Positions 1-8,688 of a stretch of 64,000 bases of DNA are shown one piece after another. Location of the stretch: assembly GCF_008085915.1 (NCBI RefSeq), contig NZ_VSJK01000005.1, positions 124,001 through 188,000 of the forward strand. The letters are read 5' to 3'. The DNA comes from Oceaniovalibus sp. ACAM 378. Its GTDB lineage: Bacteria; Pseudomonadota; Alphaproteobacteria; Rhodobacterales; Rhodobacteraceae. The position numbers were made by a program, and so were the translations under genes. How positions within the stretch are numbered: position 1 is the stretch's first letter; each line of letters begins with the position of its first letter. The notes under the pieces are model-generated. The model saw only the letters and a program-made list of their open reading frames with translations. It made no database searches and had not been told where the DNA came from.

Positions 1-1056
1 CAAGGTCAGCGCAAAAACCGCCGTCTGCACGATCAGCATGCCCAACACGAACCATGTCAAAAGGATCAGGGCGAGAATGAAGTGGCGGTGAACCTCCCAG
101 CTCTCAAGGAACAGGGTCAGGTGGTATGGGATCCGCGACAGACCCAGAAAGCGGCTGAAAAACAACGCACCGACAATGATGAAAAACAGCATCGCGGTGA
201 TTTCAGCGGATTCGCGCAGAGCGCCGCGAAAGGTTTCAAAGTGGCGCAGCGGACCGTTGGCCAGACCGAAAACCAGCGTGCCGATTGCGCCGATGGCCCC
301 GGCTTCTGTCGCGGTGAAAAACCCGGCATACATGCCGCCGATGACAATCGTTCCCAGCAGTGCAATCTGCCACAACCCGCCAAGTGCGCGCACCCGCTGG
401 ACTGGTGTCACGGATTTCTCTTCGTCCAGCATAGGCGCAAGTGCGGGGTTCGTCTTGGCCCGCCAGTACATCGAAATCGCATAGACGGTGGCGGTGATGA
501 CGCCGGGGACGATCCCGGCCATGAACAGGCGGCCGACGGAGGTCTCGGTAAAGATCGCGAACAGGATGAACATGCCGCTGGGCGGGATCATGCTGGCGAA
601 AGTGCCCGAACAAGCAATGGACCCCAGAGCAAAGCTGCGATCATAGCCATAGCGGCGCATTTCAGGATAGGCGATGCGGCCAAAGACACTGGCTGTGGCC
701 AGTGACGAGCCGCAGATTGTGGCAAAGGCGGCACTCCCGAACGAGGTGGCGATGGCGAGCGATCCGGGAATCCCCGCCGCGACCTTGTGGATCGACTTGT
801 AGGCCTGTTCAGCAAACCCGCTGGCCGCCGCGAAGGCACCCATCAACACGAACAGCGGCAGCACCGTATAGGTTGGCGTCGCGATGGCCGAATACATCGT
901 CTCGCCGACCAGTGACAGCGCCGCCTTTGAGTTCAGCAGAATTGCGACACCGCCAAAGCCAACGAGCAAAAAAGTCACCGCCAGATGCATGCCCAAAAGC
1001 AGCAGCGCCAGAAAGGCGACAATGGCGCCAATACCGACAATCGTAAAAAAATCCAT
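1..1056 (-). CDS. dctM: TRAP transporter large permease subunit DctM (3' part missing at window edge)
   Basis: Large (12-TM-type) membrane subunit of a tripartite ATP-independent periplasmic transporter, which drives solute uptake with a sodium gradient. The visible 352 residues start MDFFTIVGIG and form successive hydrophobic helices with the family's Gly/Ser/Pro-rich segments, for example CGSSLATASVFG and SGTFASMIPPSG. The frame runs off the left edge, so the C-terminal end is not seen. The ATG lies 2 bases after the dctQ stop, so the two are probably translationally coupled. The substrate cannot be read from the sequence. Family assignment is secure. Confidence 0.93.
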   Translation of the reverse strand, partial: MDFFTIVGIGAIVAFLALLLLGMHLAVTFLLVGFGGVAILLNSKAALSLVGETMYSAIATPTYTVLPLFVLMGAFAAASGFAEQAYKSIHKVAAGIPGSLAIATSFGSAAFATICGSSLATASVFGRIAYPEMRRYGYDRSFALGSIACSGTFASMIPPSGMFILFAIFTETSVGRLFMAGIVPGVITATVYAISMYWRAKTNPALAPMLDEEKSVTPVQRVRALGGLWQIALLGTIVIGGMYAGFFTATEAGAIGAIGTLVFGLANGPLRHFETFRGALRESAEITAMLFFIIVGALFFSRFLGLSRIPYHLTLFLESWEVHRHFILALILLTWFVLGMLIVQTAVFALTL

Positions 1057-1058
1057 GT

Positions 1059-1577
1059 TCAGGCGTCCCCGGTTTTGGTTGTGGGATCATCTGACCCGGC
1101 GCGGACAACGGTGCGAACCCCTTGACCGACATTGATAATAATTTGAACTAGATAAAGCGAAAGCCCGACAACCATCACGAACTTGACGGGCCAGACCAGC
1201 AAGGGCGTTGGCCCGGCGATTGCCTGCCGTTTGGAAAAGGACACCCCGGCGTTGATATAGACCGCATAGAGCACCACCGCCATTGTCCCGACAACCAGCA
1301 GATACATTGCCAGATCGACGATTGCGGCAGAGCGGGGCGACAGCTTGTCAAGGATCAGCTCGACCCGAACGTGGGCCTTCATCTTTTCGGCATAGGGCAC
1401 GCCCAGATAGACGATGGCGATCATCACGAACATCGCACTTTCCGACACACCATAGATCGGCGTTCCCGTGGCGCGACTGATCAGATCGACAAGGATCAAT
1501 CCCATCACGATCAGCAGCATCCAGCCGCAAAGTTCGGCCAGAATGTTGGTGAAAAAATCTATGACTTTGCCGAGCAT
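1059..1577 (-). CDS. dctQ: TRAP transporter small permease subunit DctQ
   Basis: Small membrane subunit (172 aa, normal for the family) that sits with DctM in the inner membrane. Four hydrophobic segments are visible at about residues 15-35, 45-65, 88-108 and 128-150. A GGAGAG ribosome binding site lies about 5 bases before the ATG. It follows dctP after a 91-base gap holding a strong hairpin, and it precedes dctM by 2 bases, so this is the usual dctP-dctQ-dctM operon order. Confidence 0.92.
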   Translation of the reverse strand: MLGKVIDFFTNILAELCGWMLLIVMGLILVDLISRATGTPIYGVSESAMFVMIAIVYLGVPYAEKMKAHVRVELILDKLSPRSAAIVDLAMYLLVVGTMAVVLYAVYINAGVSFSKRQAIAGPTPLLVWPVKFVMVVGLSLYLVQIIINVGQGVRTVVRAGSDDPTTKTGDA

Positions 1578-1603
1578 CGGGCTCTCCGTTCAGGGTGGGG
1601 AAA

Positions 1604-1636
1604 TCCCGCGCCGGATCGTCAGGATCCGGCGCGGGA
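1604..1636 (-). terminator. Strong hairpin between dctP and dctQ (attenuator or partial terminator)
   Basis: A perfect 14-bp inverted repeat (1604-1617 with 1623-1636, arms TCCCGCGCCGGATC / GATCCGGCGCGGGA) with a 5-base loop, just after the dctP stop. On the transcribed strand it is followed by ATTTCC, only a short U run. In TRAP operons such a hairpin is expected to protect or limit the transcript so that the periplasmic protein is made in excess over the permeases. That role is inference; the repeat itself is seen directly. Confidence 0.75.
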
Positions 1637-1668
1637 CAATCATTCAAAAACTACGTTAGCCGGTCCGA

Positions 1669-2715
1669 TCAGCGATTGATCGCTTCACCAACAACCGTTT
1701 GGAACTGCTCAAGAATTGCTTCCGGATCAGCGACGCCTGCGGCCTTGGCTTCCTTGGCCCAGGTCTCGCGATTGGTCTGGACTTCGGGCAGATTTGCCAT
1801 GGTTTCGACGTCAGCGTCTGACGCCATCACGATCGAATAACCAGCCTCTTTTTGCGCTGCGAGGATGTCTTCGATCTCTGTATCCCAGACCGAGGAGAAC
1901 CTCTCACGCGCCGCTTTGGCGGCTGTGGCAAACGCCGCTTGCTGTTCAGGAGACAGTGCCTGAAATTTATCTTCGTTGATCGTGATGATAAACGGCAGGC
2001 CCAGCCACAGGTCAGGCATAAAGAAAATGTTCTGGGCGGCTTCGTCCAGGCTGGAGCGGTGAATTCCGTCGATGTTGGTAAAGACACCGTCGATGGCTCC
2101 GGTTTGCAGCCCCTGATAGACATCGCCCCAAGGCATTGAAACCGGCGTTGCGCCTGCACCTTGCAGCAGGTTCAGATACCAACGGCTGGCGGCACGCACC
2201 CGCAGATTTTTCATGTCCTCAACGCTGTTCACCGGCGATTTGAACGCGCCGGCAAAGGGCGTCACACCATAGGCATAGACGATGCGCTGGCCCTGATTTG
2301 CATATTCCTCGTTGAGTTCGGGCACGCGCTCGAACATCTGGTCGAAGGCCCACGCGATGCTTTCATAGTTCGACGGACCCTGTGGAAACAGGTTGTACGC
2401 GCTGTTGATCAAAAGCTGGTTCGGATAGTAGTTTGCGTTGATAAAGCCCATATCGGCCACACCGTCGCGCACACCGCCCAGAATTTCCGAGCCTTCCAGC
2501 AGCGACGAGCCCCAATAAGGCACAATACCGATTTCGCCGTTCGAGGCTTTGGTCAGTTCTTCAAGAAAGATCGACTCTGCCTCGCCGCGCATGTTGTTGG
2601 GCGGAGTATTGGTGGCAAAGCTGAGTGTGACGTCCTGCGCCATGGCGGCGGTTGCTGTGGTCAGGCCAAACGCCAGCAGTGGCACGGCAAAACGCGCCGT
2701 TGAAATAAAGTTCAT
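1669..2715 (-). CDS. dctP: TRAP transporter periplasmic solute-binding protein DctP
   Basis: Periplasmic receptor that captures the solute and delivers it to DctQM. 348 aa, normal for DctP. A Sec signal peptide is clear: MNFISTARF, a hydrophobic stretch, then AMA-Q cleavage near residue 24. The family core (VRAASRWYLNLLQGAGATP, then MPWGDVYQGLQTGAIDG) is present, including the Arg of the ligand-clamp region in LRVRAAS. The start at 2715 is chosen over an upstream in-frame ATG because AAGGAGG lies 7-8 bases before it and because the signal peptide begins there. First gene of the dctPQM operon. Ligand unknown; neighbouring argE and D-carbamoylase hint at an N-acyl or carbamoyl amino acid, but this is weak. 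Confidence 0.93.
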   Translation of the reverse strand: MNFISTARFAVPLLAFGLTTATAAMAQDVTLSFATNTPPNNMRGEAESIFLEELTKASNGEIGIVPYWGSSLLEGSEILGGVRDGVADMGFINANYYPNQLLINSAYNLFPQGPSNYESIAWAFDQMFERVPELNEEYANQGQRIVYAYGVTPFAGAFKSPVNSVEDMKNLRVRAASRWYLNLLQGAGATPVSMPWGDVYQGLQTGAIDGVFTNIDGIHRSSLDEAAQNIFFMPDLWLGLPFIITINEDKFQALSPEQQAAFATAAKAARERFSSVWDTEIEDILAAQKEAGYSIVMASDADVETMANLPEVQTNRETWAKEAKAAGVADPEAILEQFQTVVGEAINR

Positions 2716-2923
2716 GTGAAGTTTCCTCCTTGGTGGCGGACATCTCGTCCGCACAATTCTGGGAAGATAGTCGGATGCCCCGTAAAAAGCCTCGGACTGC
2801 TCAGATGGATGTCGGCCCGGAACCGGACCTGAAAATGCGTGTTGCTTCCCTCGCCCGCACCGAACCGACTCTTCGGCTTGTCGTCAATACTTTTACTAAT
2901 TTTAATTTTCAGTGTGGTCCGGC
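2716..2923 (-). promoter_or_regulatory. Intergenic region between argE and dctP, probable dctP promoter
   Basis: 208 bases upstream of dctP and downstream of argE on the minus strand. It has an A/T-rich tract near 2895-2915 and a TTGACG hexamer just beside it, but no well-spaced -10 element is clear. No strong terminator after argE is seen, so argE and dctPQM could share some transcription. Confidence 0.25.
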
Positions 2924-4084
2924 CTACTTGCCTGCAATCGAGGCAAGAATCCGCGACAGCATCTCGTCGCAGCGACGCAGCTCTGACGCCTCGATGAATT
3001 CATCGGGCTTGTGGGCCTGGTCAATCGAACCGGGGCCACAGACGACGGTTTGCACGCCAGCCTTGGAAAAATGGCCTGCTTCGGTGCCAAAATCCACTTT
3101 GCCCGCATTGCCCTTTTGATCAAGGAAGCCGCTGATCCAGCCGACAATTTCAGAATCCGCGGGCGTTTGCAGTGCCGGATAAGCGTTGCTCTGTTCGATC
3201 TCGATGTCAGCCTGTGTGTGATTTTCGCGCGCCTCACCGACAATCTTGTCTGCGCTCTTGCGCAATTCCTCGATGATCGGACCGGGTGCGTCCTGTGGCA
3301 GGTGGCGCAGTTCAAAATCAATCACGGCACTGTCCGGAACGATGTTCAACGCACTGCCACCGCTTAACTTTCCGACATGGAGAGTCGAATAGGGCATCGG
3401 AAATTCGTCGTCGTGCGCACCATTTTGACGCAGATCGTCCTGCATCGTGCGGATCGTCTGGATCAGATCCGTGGCCAGATGCAGCGCATTGATAAACTTT
3501 GGAGCCAGGGAGGAATGCCCCGCCATGCCCGTGCAACGCGCTTGCAGTGTTACCTTGCCCTTATGTTCGGTGATCAGCTTCATTTCTGTCGGTTCGCCGA
3601 TGATGCAAACCCTTGGCAAGCCGATGGTCGGCTGCAACTGGTCAATCATATGGGCGATGCCAAGGCAGCCGACTTCCTCGTCGTAAGAGATCGCCAGCTT
3701 GAACGGTTCGCGCAACTCGAGTCGCGAGGCCCGGTCCGCCGCAGATAAGGCGCAGGCCAGAAACCCCTTCATGTCACAGGTGCCACGCCCGTACAGGCGC
3801 CCGTCCCTTTGCGTCAGCGAAAACGGATCACTGCTCCAGTCCTGACCGTCGATCGGCACCACGTCGGAATGCCCAGAAAGCATCACCCCACCCGTCCCTG
3901 GCCCGATGCTCGCGAATAATCCGGCCTTGGTGCCGGTCGAATCGAGCACCCGGTGGCAGTCAAAGCCGCGCTCCTCCAGATAGGTCTGGACCCAGTCGAT
4001 CAATGCCAGATTGCTGTCGCGGCTTACGGTCGCAAACCCGATGAGCTTTTCAAGGAGTTCGATCGTCAATGTGTTTTCTGTCAC
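2924..4084 (-). CDS. argE: Acetylornithine deacetylase (ArgE-type M20 metallopeptidase)
   Basis: Cytoplasmic zinc-dependent amidohydrolase that removes the N-acetyl group from N-acetylornithine or a related N-acyl amino acid. M20 metal and catalytic motifs are all visible: SGHSDVVP (about residue 72), GRGTCDMKG, the catalytic YDEEVGC pair, IGEPTEM and the C-terminal AHKPDEF. A dimerisation domain with AGHSS lies in the middle. The length of 386 aa is typical. The start is taken as GTG at 4084 because AGGAC lies about 7 bases upstream; a TTG one codon earlier is possible. Since it sits beside a TRAP transporter and a D-carbamoylase, it may serve catabolism rather than arginine biosynthesis; this is inference. 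Confidence 0.88.
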   Translation of the reverse strand: MTENTLTIELLEKLIGFATVSRDSNLALIDWVQTYLEERGFDCHRVLDSTGTKAGLFASIGPGTGGVMLSGHSDVVPIDGQDWSSDPFSLTQRDGRLYGRGTCDMKGFLACALSAADRASRLELREPFKLAISYDEEVGCLGIAHMIDQLQPTIGLPRVCIIGEPTEMKLITEHKGKVTLQARCTGMAGHSSLAPKFINALHLATDLIQTIRTMQDDLRQNGAHDDEFPMPYSTLHVGKLSGGSALNIVPDSAVIDFELRHLPQDAPGPIIEELRKSADKIVGEARENHTQADIEIEQSNAYPALQTPADSEIVGWISGFLDQKGNAGKVDFGTEAGHFSKAGVQTVVCGPGSIDQAHKPDEFIEASELRRCDEMLSRILASIAGK

Positions 4085-4258
4085 CAAGCTGTCCTATCTG
4101 CTGAGCGGCCGATAAAACATCTCGATCAACGCAAGACCAGTCGAATCGCCGTATGGCACCAGTTTTTCTGCAACGGATCGAAATGGCAGACACCGGGTTC
4201 CAAATGCCGTTGAAATATCTGATATTGTGCCAAAGTGAATTTGGTGGAGAGACGTGAA
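4085..4258. promoter_or_regulatory. Divergent control region between argE and the D-carbamoylase gene
   Basis: 174 bases separating two divergent genes, so it should hold promoters for both. The plus-strand side ends in GGTGGAGAGACGTGAA, giving a GGAGA ribosome binding site for the carbamoylase. No regulator gene adjoins it and I could not pick convincing -35/-10 pairs. Confidence 0.4.
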
Positions 4259-5197
4259 ATGAGCCGTGTAATCAAGGTGGGTGGTGCGCAACTGGGGCCG
4301 ATTCAACGTGCCGAAAGCAAGGAATCCGCAGTCGCCCGGATGGTCGCATTGATGGAGCAGGCACATCGGGAAGGCTGCACTTTTGTCGTGTTTCCCGAGC
4401 TGGCGCTGACGACGTTCTTTCCGAGATATTACGTCGAAGATCCCACCGAGTTCGCGAAGTTCTATGAGCGCGAAATGCCCAATCCGGTCACTCGCCCGCT
4501 GTTCGAGAAATCGGCCGAATACGGCATCGGCTTTTATCTGGGCTTTGCAGAACTGGCCGAGGAAGACGGCAAGACGCGGCATTTCAACAGCTCGGTTCTG
4601 GTCGATCAAAGCGGTCGGGTCGTTGGAAAATACCGCAAGGTCCATCTGCCCGGACATGGTGAATTCGATCCAGAACGCAGCTTCCAGCACCTTGAGAAAT
4701 ACTATTTCGAACCGGGTGACTATGGGTTTCCAGTCTGGCGCAGCATGGACGGGATTTTCGGAATGTGCCTTTGCAACGACCGCCGCTGGCCGGAAACTTA
4801 CCGCGTCATGGCGCTTCAGGGTGTGGAATTCATCGCGCTTGGTTACAACACCCCTTCCGTCAACTCGCAAAGACCCGAAGAGCGCGGAGATGAGCGGATT
4901 TTCCACAGCGATCTAACCGTACAGGCGGGCGCCTATCAGAATGCAACCTTTGTCGCCGCCATTGCCAAGGCCGGAAATGAGGACGGAAATCCGCTGATCG
5001 GCGGCTCGATCATCGTGCATCCCAGTGGCCGGGTCCTCGCCCGGGCCGAGACGGAAGAAGACGAACTGATCACCGCGGTCTGCGATCTGGACGATACGAT
5101 ATTCTACAAGCAGACAATCTTTGATTTCGCCCGCCACAGACGCCCCGAACATTACACCCGGATCGTTGAGCAGACCGGAGTCATTCTCCCGGATTAA
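4259..5197 (+). CDS. N-carbamoyl-D-amino acid hydrolase (D-carbamoylase), nitrilase superfamily
   Basis: Hydrolyses N-carbamoyl-D-amino acids to the free D-amino acid, ammonia and CO2. 312 aa, close to the roughly 304-residue Agrobacterium enzyme. The Glu-Lys-Cys triad falls at Glu47 (FPELALT), Lys127 (YRKVHLPG) and Cys172 (CLCNDRRWPE), almost identical spacing to characterised D-carbamoylases, and the CNDRRWPE context is diagnostic. The start at 4259 has a GGAGA site; an ATG 24 bases upstream is less well placed. It is divergent from argE. No hydantoinase is seen in the window, so whether it acts on hydantoin breakdown products or pyrimidine-derived ureido acids is open. Confidence 0.9.
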   Translation: MSRVIKVGGAQLGPIQRAESKESAVARMVALMEQAHREGCTFVVFPELALTTFFPRYYVEDPTEFAKFYEREMPNPVTRPLFEKSAEYGIGFYLGFAELAEEDGKTRHFNSSVLVDQSGRVVGKYRKVHLPGHGEFDPERSFQHLEKYYFEPGDYGFPVWRSMDGIFGMCLCNDRRWPETYRVMALQGVEFIALGYNTPSVNSQRPEERGDERIFHSDLTVQAGAYQNATFVAAIAKAGNEDGNPLIGGSIIVHPSGRVLARAETEEDELITAVCDLDDTIFYKQTIFDFARHRRPEHYTRIVEQTGVILPD

Positions 5198-5213
5198 GCG
5201 CTGGCGCGCGGGC

Positions 5214-5253
5214 ACACGTCACAAGACAATACAATCAATATCTTGTGACGTGT
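5214..5253. repeat. Perfect 13-bp inverted repeat between convergent genes
   Basis: Arms ACACGTCACAAGA (5214-5226) and TCTTGTGACGTGT (5241-5253), fully complementary, with an A/T-rich 14-base loop. It begins 16 bases after the D-carbamoylase stop and lies before the convergent DUF697 gene end. There is no T run after either arm and the stem is not GC-rich, so it is a poor intrinsic terminator on sequence alone. It may be a bidirectional terminator or a protein-binding palindrome. Confidence 0.6.
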
Positions 5254-5388
5254 TCCTAAACCGAAAACCACGCTTACAATCGACAAGGCTTGATTTTGTC
5301 GCAAGGGTTGGCACCCTGCGCTCTCGGCAATCTGGCGCGACACCTGCGTTCTTTTGCGCAGTTGATGTGTCAGAGCAGACTGTACAAA

Positions 5389-5949
5389 TCAGCTCGCTGT
5401 CTTGGCGGGCTCTTCCTCGTCGGCCTTGACGGCGCTCTTGGCGCGGCGGGCGACGGTTTTGCCTTTTTCGTACTGTTCGTCATAGAAACGGCGCATCTTG
5501 GTGGCGTTGAAATCCAGCAGCGTGCCGCCCTCTTCATAATGGTTGGCGATGGATTTCCCGACGGCGTATGTTGACGCGCCGGCCACAACGGGCAGGGATA
5601 CCATGCCGATCATCCAGCCGATGCCCGGGATCATCTTGGTCGCGCTGGCGGCGACGATATAGCCCGCGCCATAGCCGAACACGCCCCCGGCCAAAGCGAA
5701 AATCACCTTGCGGCCCAGATTGTCCGAGAACGGCTTGTCGTATTGTTCGGACAATTTCTGGATCATCCGCAGCTGAATCGCGACCACAGCGGCGATGTCG
5801 AAAAAGGCAACCGGCACAATGCTGGCCGCGACCGAGGCAATCACGTAATCCTTGATCAGGTTCTCGGCGATGATGTTCTGGGCGAACTCATGCTGCACGA
5901 GCGCTTCGGTGGCATGTTCCGTCGCGGTTTCTTCGATATTGACTGTCAT
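5389..5949 (-). CDS. DUF697 family membrane protein
   Basis: 186 aa with the DUF697 pattern: an amphipathic N-terminus, then LIKDYVIASVAASIVPVAFF, then IQLRMIQKLSEQYDKPFSDN, followed by a Gly-rich membrane pair (GGVFGYGAGYIVAASA, then the PGIGWMIGMV segment). DUF697 domains occur alone or at the end of Era-like GTPases and are thought to act at the membrane; the function of stand-alone copies is unknown. A very good AGGAGAA ribosome binding site lies 6 bases before the ATG. It is probably transcribed alone: 133 bases separate it from the preceding gene. Confidence 0.8.
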   Translation of the reverse strand: MTVNIEETATEHATEALVQHEFAQNIIAENLIKDYVIASVAASIVPVAFFDIAAVVAIQLRMIQKLSEQYDKPFSDNLGRKVIFALAGGVFGYGAGYIVAASATKMIPGIGWMIGMVSLPVVAGASTYAVGKSIANHYEEGGTLLDFNATKMRRFYDEQYEKGKTVARRAKSAVKADEEEPAKTAS

Positions 5950-6082
5950 AGAGTTCTCCTGGACTTAAACTGGCTCCAAAGCCGTGAAGGACCTGGAGTA
6001 AGGCGTGATCATCCCGCCCTGATCGAGGCCTCGCCACCCTAGCTTCGTGACCGGGCTGCGCAAAGACATTTTTGCAGTAAAT

Positions 6083-6316
6083 TCAGTGGCGATTTCGCAA
6101 TTCCGACTCTGAGGACCGTTTATCTTCCCGCCGGCGCACCATCCGCTTGGGCGGTTGCGCCGCGAGCAGTGCAATTACCCCCACGAGAGGGCTGAACAGA
6201 AACGCGATAAGGAAATTCCCGCCGAATCCGAACCGAGTGTCGCGCCCCAACATTCCGATGATCCAGCTTCCAACGGCCCAAAACAGGAATATCCAGGGGT
6301 TTATAAAAAAGGGCAT
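6083..6316 (-). CDS. Small membrane protein of unknown function (77 aa)
   Basis: MPFFINPWIF start followed by two hydrophobic segments (about residues 7-23 and 34-53) and a strongly basic/charged tail (KRMVRRREDKRSS). It begins 39 bases after the stop of the binding-protein-like gene on the same strand, with only a weak GAAAG site upstream. Position at the end of the SPFH operon and the clean membrane profile make it a likely real gene. I recognise no family. Confidence 0.5.
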   Translation of the reverse strand: MPFFINPWIFLFWAVGSWIIGMLGRDTRFGFGGNFLIAFLFSPLVGVIALLAAQPPKRMVRRREDKRSSESELRNRH

Positions 6317-6355
6317 GGCGCGACTTTCATCAGGTTGCGTGATATCCAGCTCGGC

Positions 6356-7684
6356 CTAGCGGCGACCGATCTGGGGAACCATATCATCGGGAAGCGGTAT
6401 CGAAAAGGATTTCACGGTGTGGAAATTGCGGCCGTCATGGCGCACGATATAGGCGTCGGTGTCCACAATCGCTCCGTTAATATCGAATAGAAGCGGTCCG
6501 GTCACGCCAACGAACGGGTCTTTGAAACGCGAAACCTTTATCGTATCGGCAAGGTCGCGCCCGTTGATGTTGCCATTGCGCGCAATGGCGTCATGCACCA
6601 ACATCACGGCGTCATACCCAAGCGCCGCTTCCAAATCGGGCAGCCGGCGATTTATCGTTTGATATGCTGCGGCGAATTCCTTTGCCGCGTCCGACGCAGG
6701 TTCGGCATCGAAAACCGACACCCCGATAACGTCATTCATTGCCTCATTGCCCACAGCGGTGACCATAAGATCAGAGTAGAGGTATTCCATACCAAGAATC
6801 GGCATCTTCAACCCCAGATCGCGCGCCTGCCGGATAAAGCGGGCAGTCTCGAGCGGATCGGATGTGACAACAAAGAACGCGTCGAAATCCTCAGGGCCAA
6901 AGCCCGTGTTGTCGAGGATATACAACAAAAGCTGCCCGATGGAGCGGCTGCTGTCGCCCAGATGGCTGCGATAGACGATATCCCCATCCAAATAGGCCGC
7001 CGCCTCTTTGAAGAATTTGGTGGTTTCGCGCCCGTATTCAGATTTATCCGACAATAGGACGAAACGTTTCAACCCGTTGAGATGCGCGTATTGCGCCAGC
7101 ATCTGCGCATTCGCGGCGTTGTTCGGCACCAGCGCAAACACCGTGTCGAGGCTGTGGTTGGTGAATGAGGTTTCGGTCGCATGGGTCGAAAGATACAGCA
7201 CTTGATTGCGGTCATAAACGGCGCTGGCGGTGATTGCGGCGTTTGATCCGGTGTGCCCGATCACTGCCAGCAGATCCTTCTTCACAACAATTCCGTCTGC
7301 CAGCGTCAAAGTTTCCTTGACCACCCGCTCAAGTGGCTTTCGCTGTGTCACCAAGGGCTCGACAGCCAGTTCCAGAACAACCGGACGGCCCAAAATACCG
7401 CCGAGTTCGCCATTGATCCGGTCGATGGCCATCATCGCTCCGTTGAAGAAACTGCTGTCGTCATCGTCTCGGTCGTGGACGGCGACGATGCGATAGGTGT
7501 CATCCTGCGGGCCGATCAACCAAACTTGAGCAACCGAAGCACCGCGGCCAATGCTACCGCTTCCCACCACGGCCAAAACCGCCGCCACGGCAACAAAGAT
7601 CGCTGCGAACAGAACCGCGATACGGCGCCAGTGAAACCCCGCGGGTGACAACGCCGGTGCGGCGGGCGCATGTTCAAGCGTCAT
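6356..7684 (-). CDS. Membrane-anchored type-I periplasmic-binding-like protein (Leu/Ile/Val-binding fold)
   Basis: 442 aa. An N-terminal cytoplasmic stretch and one TM helix (about residues 22-43) are followed by a type I periplasmic-binding domain: GAMMAIDRINGELGGILGRP, then AVIGHTGSNAAITASAVYD, then LLSDKSEYGRETTKFF, typical of branched-chain amino acid receptors (Peripla_BP_6). Unlike normal ABC receptors it has no cleavable signal or lipobox and no permease or ATPase beside it, so it is probably a tethered sensor or scaffold rather than an importer subunit. The start at 7684 is chosen because the upstream stop and a GACAGGTGA site lie directly before it. Second gene of the SPFH operon. 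Confidence 0.78.
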   Translation of the reverse strand: MTLEHAPAAPALSPAGFHWRRIAVLFAAIFVAVAAVLAVVGSGSIGRGASVAQVWLIGPQDDTYRIVAVHDRDDDDSSFFNGAMMAIDRINGELGGILGRPVVLELAVEPLVTQRKPLERVVKETLTLADGIVVKKDLLAVIGHTGSNAAITASAVYDRNQVLYLSTHATETSFTNHSLDTVFALVPNNAANAQMLAQYAHLNGLKRFVLLSDKSEYGRETTKFFKEAAAYLDGDIVYRSHLGDSSRSIGQLLLYILDNTGFGPEDFDAFFVVTSDPLETARFIRQARDLGLKMPILGMEYLYSDLMVTAVGNEAMNDVIGVSVFDAEPASDAAKEFAAAYQTINRRLPDLEAALGYDAVMLVHDAIARNGNINGRDLADTIKVSRFKDPFVGVTGPLLFDINGAIVDTDAYIVRHDGRNFHTVKSFSIPLPDDMVPQIGRR

Positions 7685-7688
7685 GCAA

Positions 7689-8555
7689 TCACCTGTCGCC
7701 GCCAAGGATCAAAGGCAATCCATCAGGGCCGCTGCCGATCACCACGGTCTTGGAATTGGGCGAAGCCGCCAGATCGCGTGTCGCCTGTATCCCCTGCCAA
7801 CGCAGCAGATCGGCGGTGAGGCTTTGTTTTATGATGTTTTGATAGCTTCTGATCCCGTCGGCCTCGATTGCCTTGCGCTCTGCTTCCTTACGTTCGATCC
7901 CGATGCGGTACTCATAGGCCTTTTGCTCTTCAGAAAGGGTCAGCTTGCGCTCGACCGCGTCGCGCACTGTGGGGGGCAGTTTCACGCTGCGCACCAGCAC
8001 GTCATCGACGATGACATAGCGGTCTTCGGTGTTGGTAAGGCTGCTCACGACGATGGTTTCAAGAAACCCACGGTCGCTCGTGTACACTTGTTCCGGCGTG
8101 TACTGCCCCACCGCGCGGCGCAGCACGGCTTCGGTCTCGGGGAAAAGGATCTTGTTCAGGTAATCAGGCCCCACCGTAACGTGCAACAGCGGCAACATGC
8201 GCAGATCGGGCTGATAGCGCACGGCGATTTCCAGCTCGATCGGCAGACCACCCTTGGTCAACATGGTATAGCCACGTTCGCGGGTTTGCAGGCGCACATT
8301 ATACACCGTCATGACGTTCCAGGGCCAGATGACATGAAGCCCCTCGCCATAGATCTCGTCCATCTCGGTGCCGTTGGACCAGCGATAAAGAACGCCGGCC
8401 TCGCCCGAGTGAACGGTTATGACGATGCGGTTCCAGAACAGCCCAAGCCCGATGCCGATGCCGATCAACAGGACCAGAAGATACAGGCGCATCCGCCCCC
8501 CGAAGGTTGCTTTCCGGTCGACAAGATCATCCTCGTATTCGTCGTCATAGGTCAT
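7689..8555 (-). CDS. SPFH (prohibitin/stomatin, band 7) membrane protein
   Basis: 288 aa. One TM helix at about residues 23-42 is followed by the SPFH domain (VHSGEAGVLYRWSNGTE, then EGLHVIWPWNVMTVYNVR) and a charged coiled-coil region rich in Glu/Lys/Arg (LSEEQKAYEYRIGIERKEAERKA region). Such proteins oligomerise at the membrane and organise proteases or lipid domains; it resembles the prohibitin branch more than HflK/HflC. It starts 133 bases after the PKS-NRPS stop on the same strand. No terminator is visible in that gap, so read-through from the biosynthetic operon is possible. The downstream gene starts 4 bases after its stop, so those two are coupled. Confidence 0.85.
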   Translation of the reverse strand: MTYDDEYEDDLVDRKATFGGRMRLYLLVLLIGIGIGLGLFWNRIVITVHSGEAGVLYRWSNGTEMDEIYGEGLHVIWPWNVMTVYNVRLQTRERGYTMLTKGGLPIELEIAVRYQPDLRMLPLLHVTVGPDYLNKILFPETEAVLRRAVGQYTPEQVYTSDRGFLETIVVSSLTNTEDRYVIVDDVLVRSVKLPPTVRDAVERKLTLSEEQKAYEYRIGIERKEAERKAIEADGIRSYQNIIKQSLTADLLRWQGIQATRDLAASPNSKTVVIGSGPDGLPLILGGDR

Positions 8556-8688
8556 CGGGCAAGACGCCCTTCACACACCGCTGGAAAACGGCACTGGGGC
8601 GCGTTGTCATACTTCATCTCTGTCTCAAATCTCCCAAACGATACGGTGCGACGGGTGCGCCTGGGCCAATCGTACTGCGCGGTGTTCA

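Noticed and set aside
4094-4906. Minus-strand open frame of 270 codons opposite the D-carbamoylase
   Set aside because: It covers the control region and the carbamoylase catalytic motifs; composition is not protein-like.
1-5197. TRAP transporter, argE and D-carbamoylase as precursor-supply genes of the PKS cluster
   Set aside because: They are separated from it by the unrelated SPFH and DUF697 genes; nothing in the domain logic needs them.
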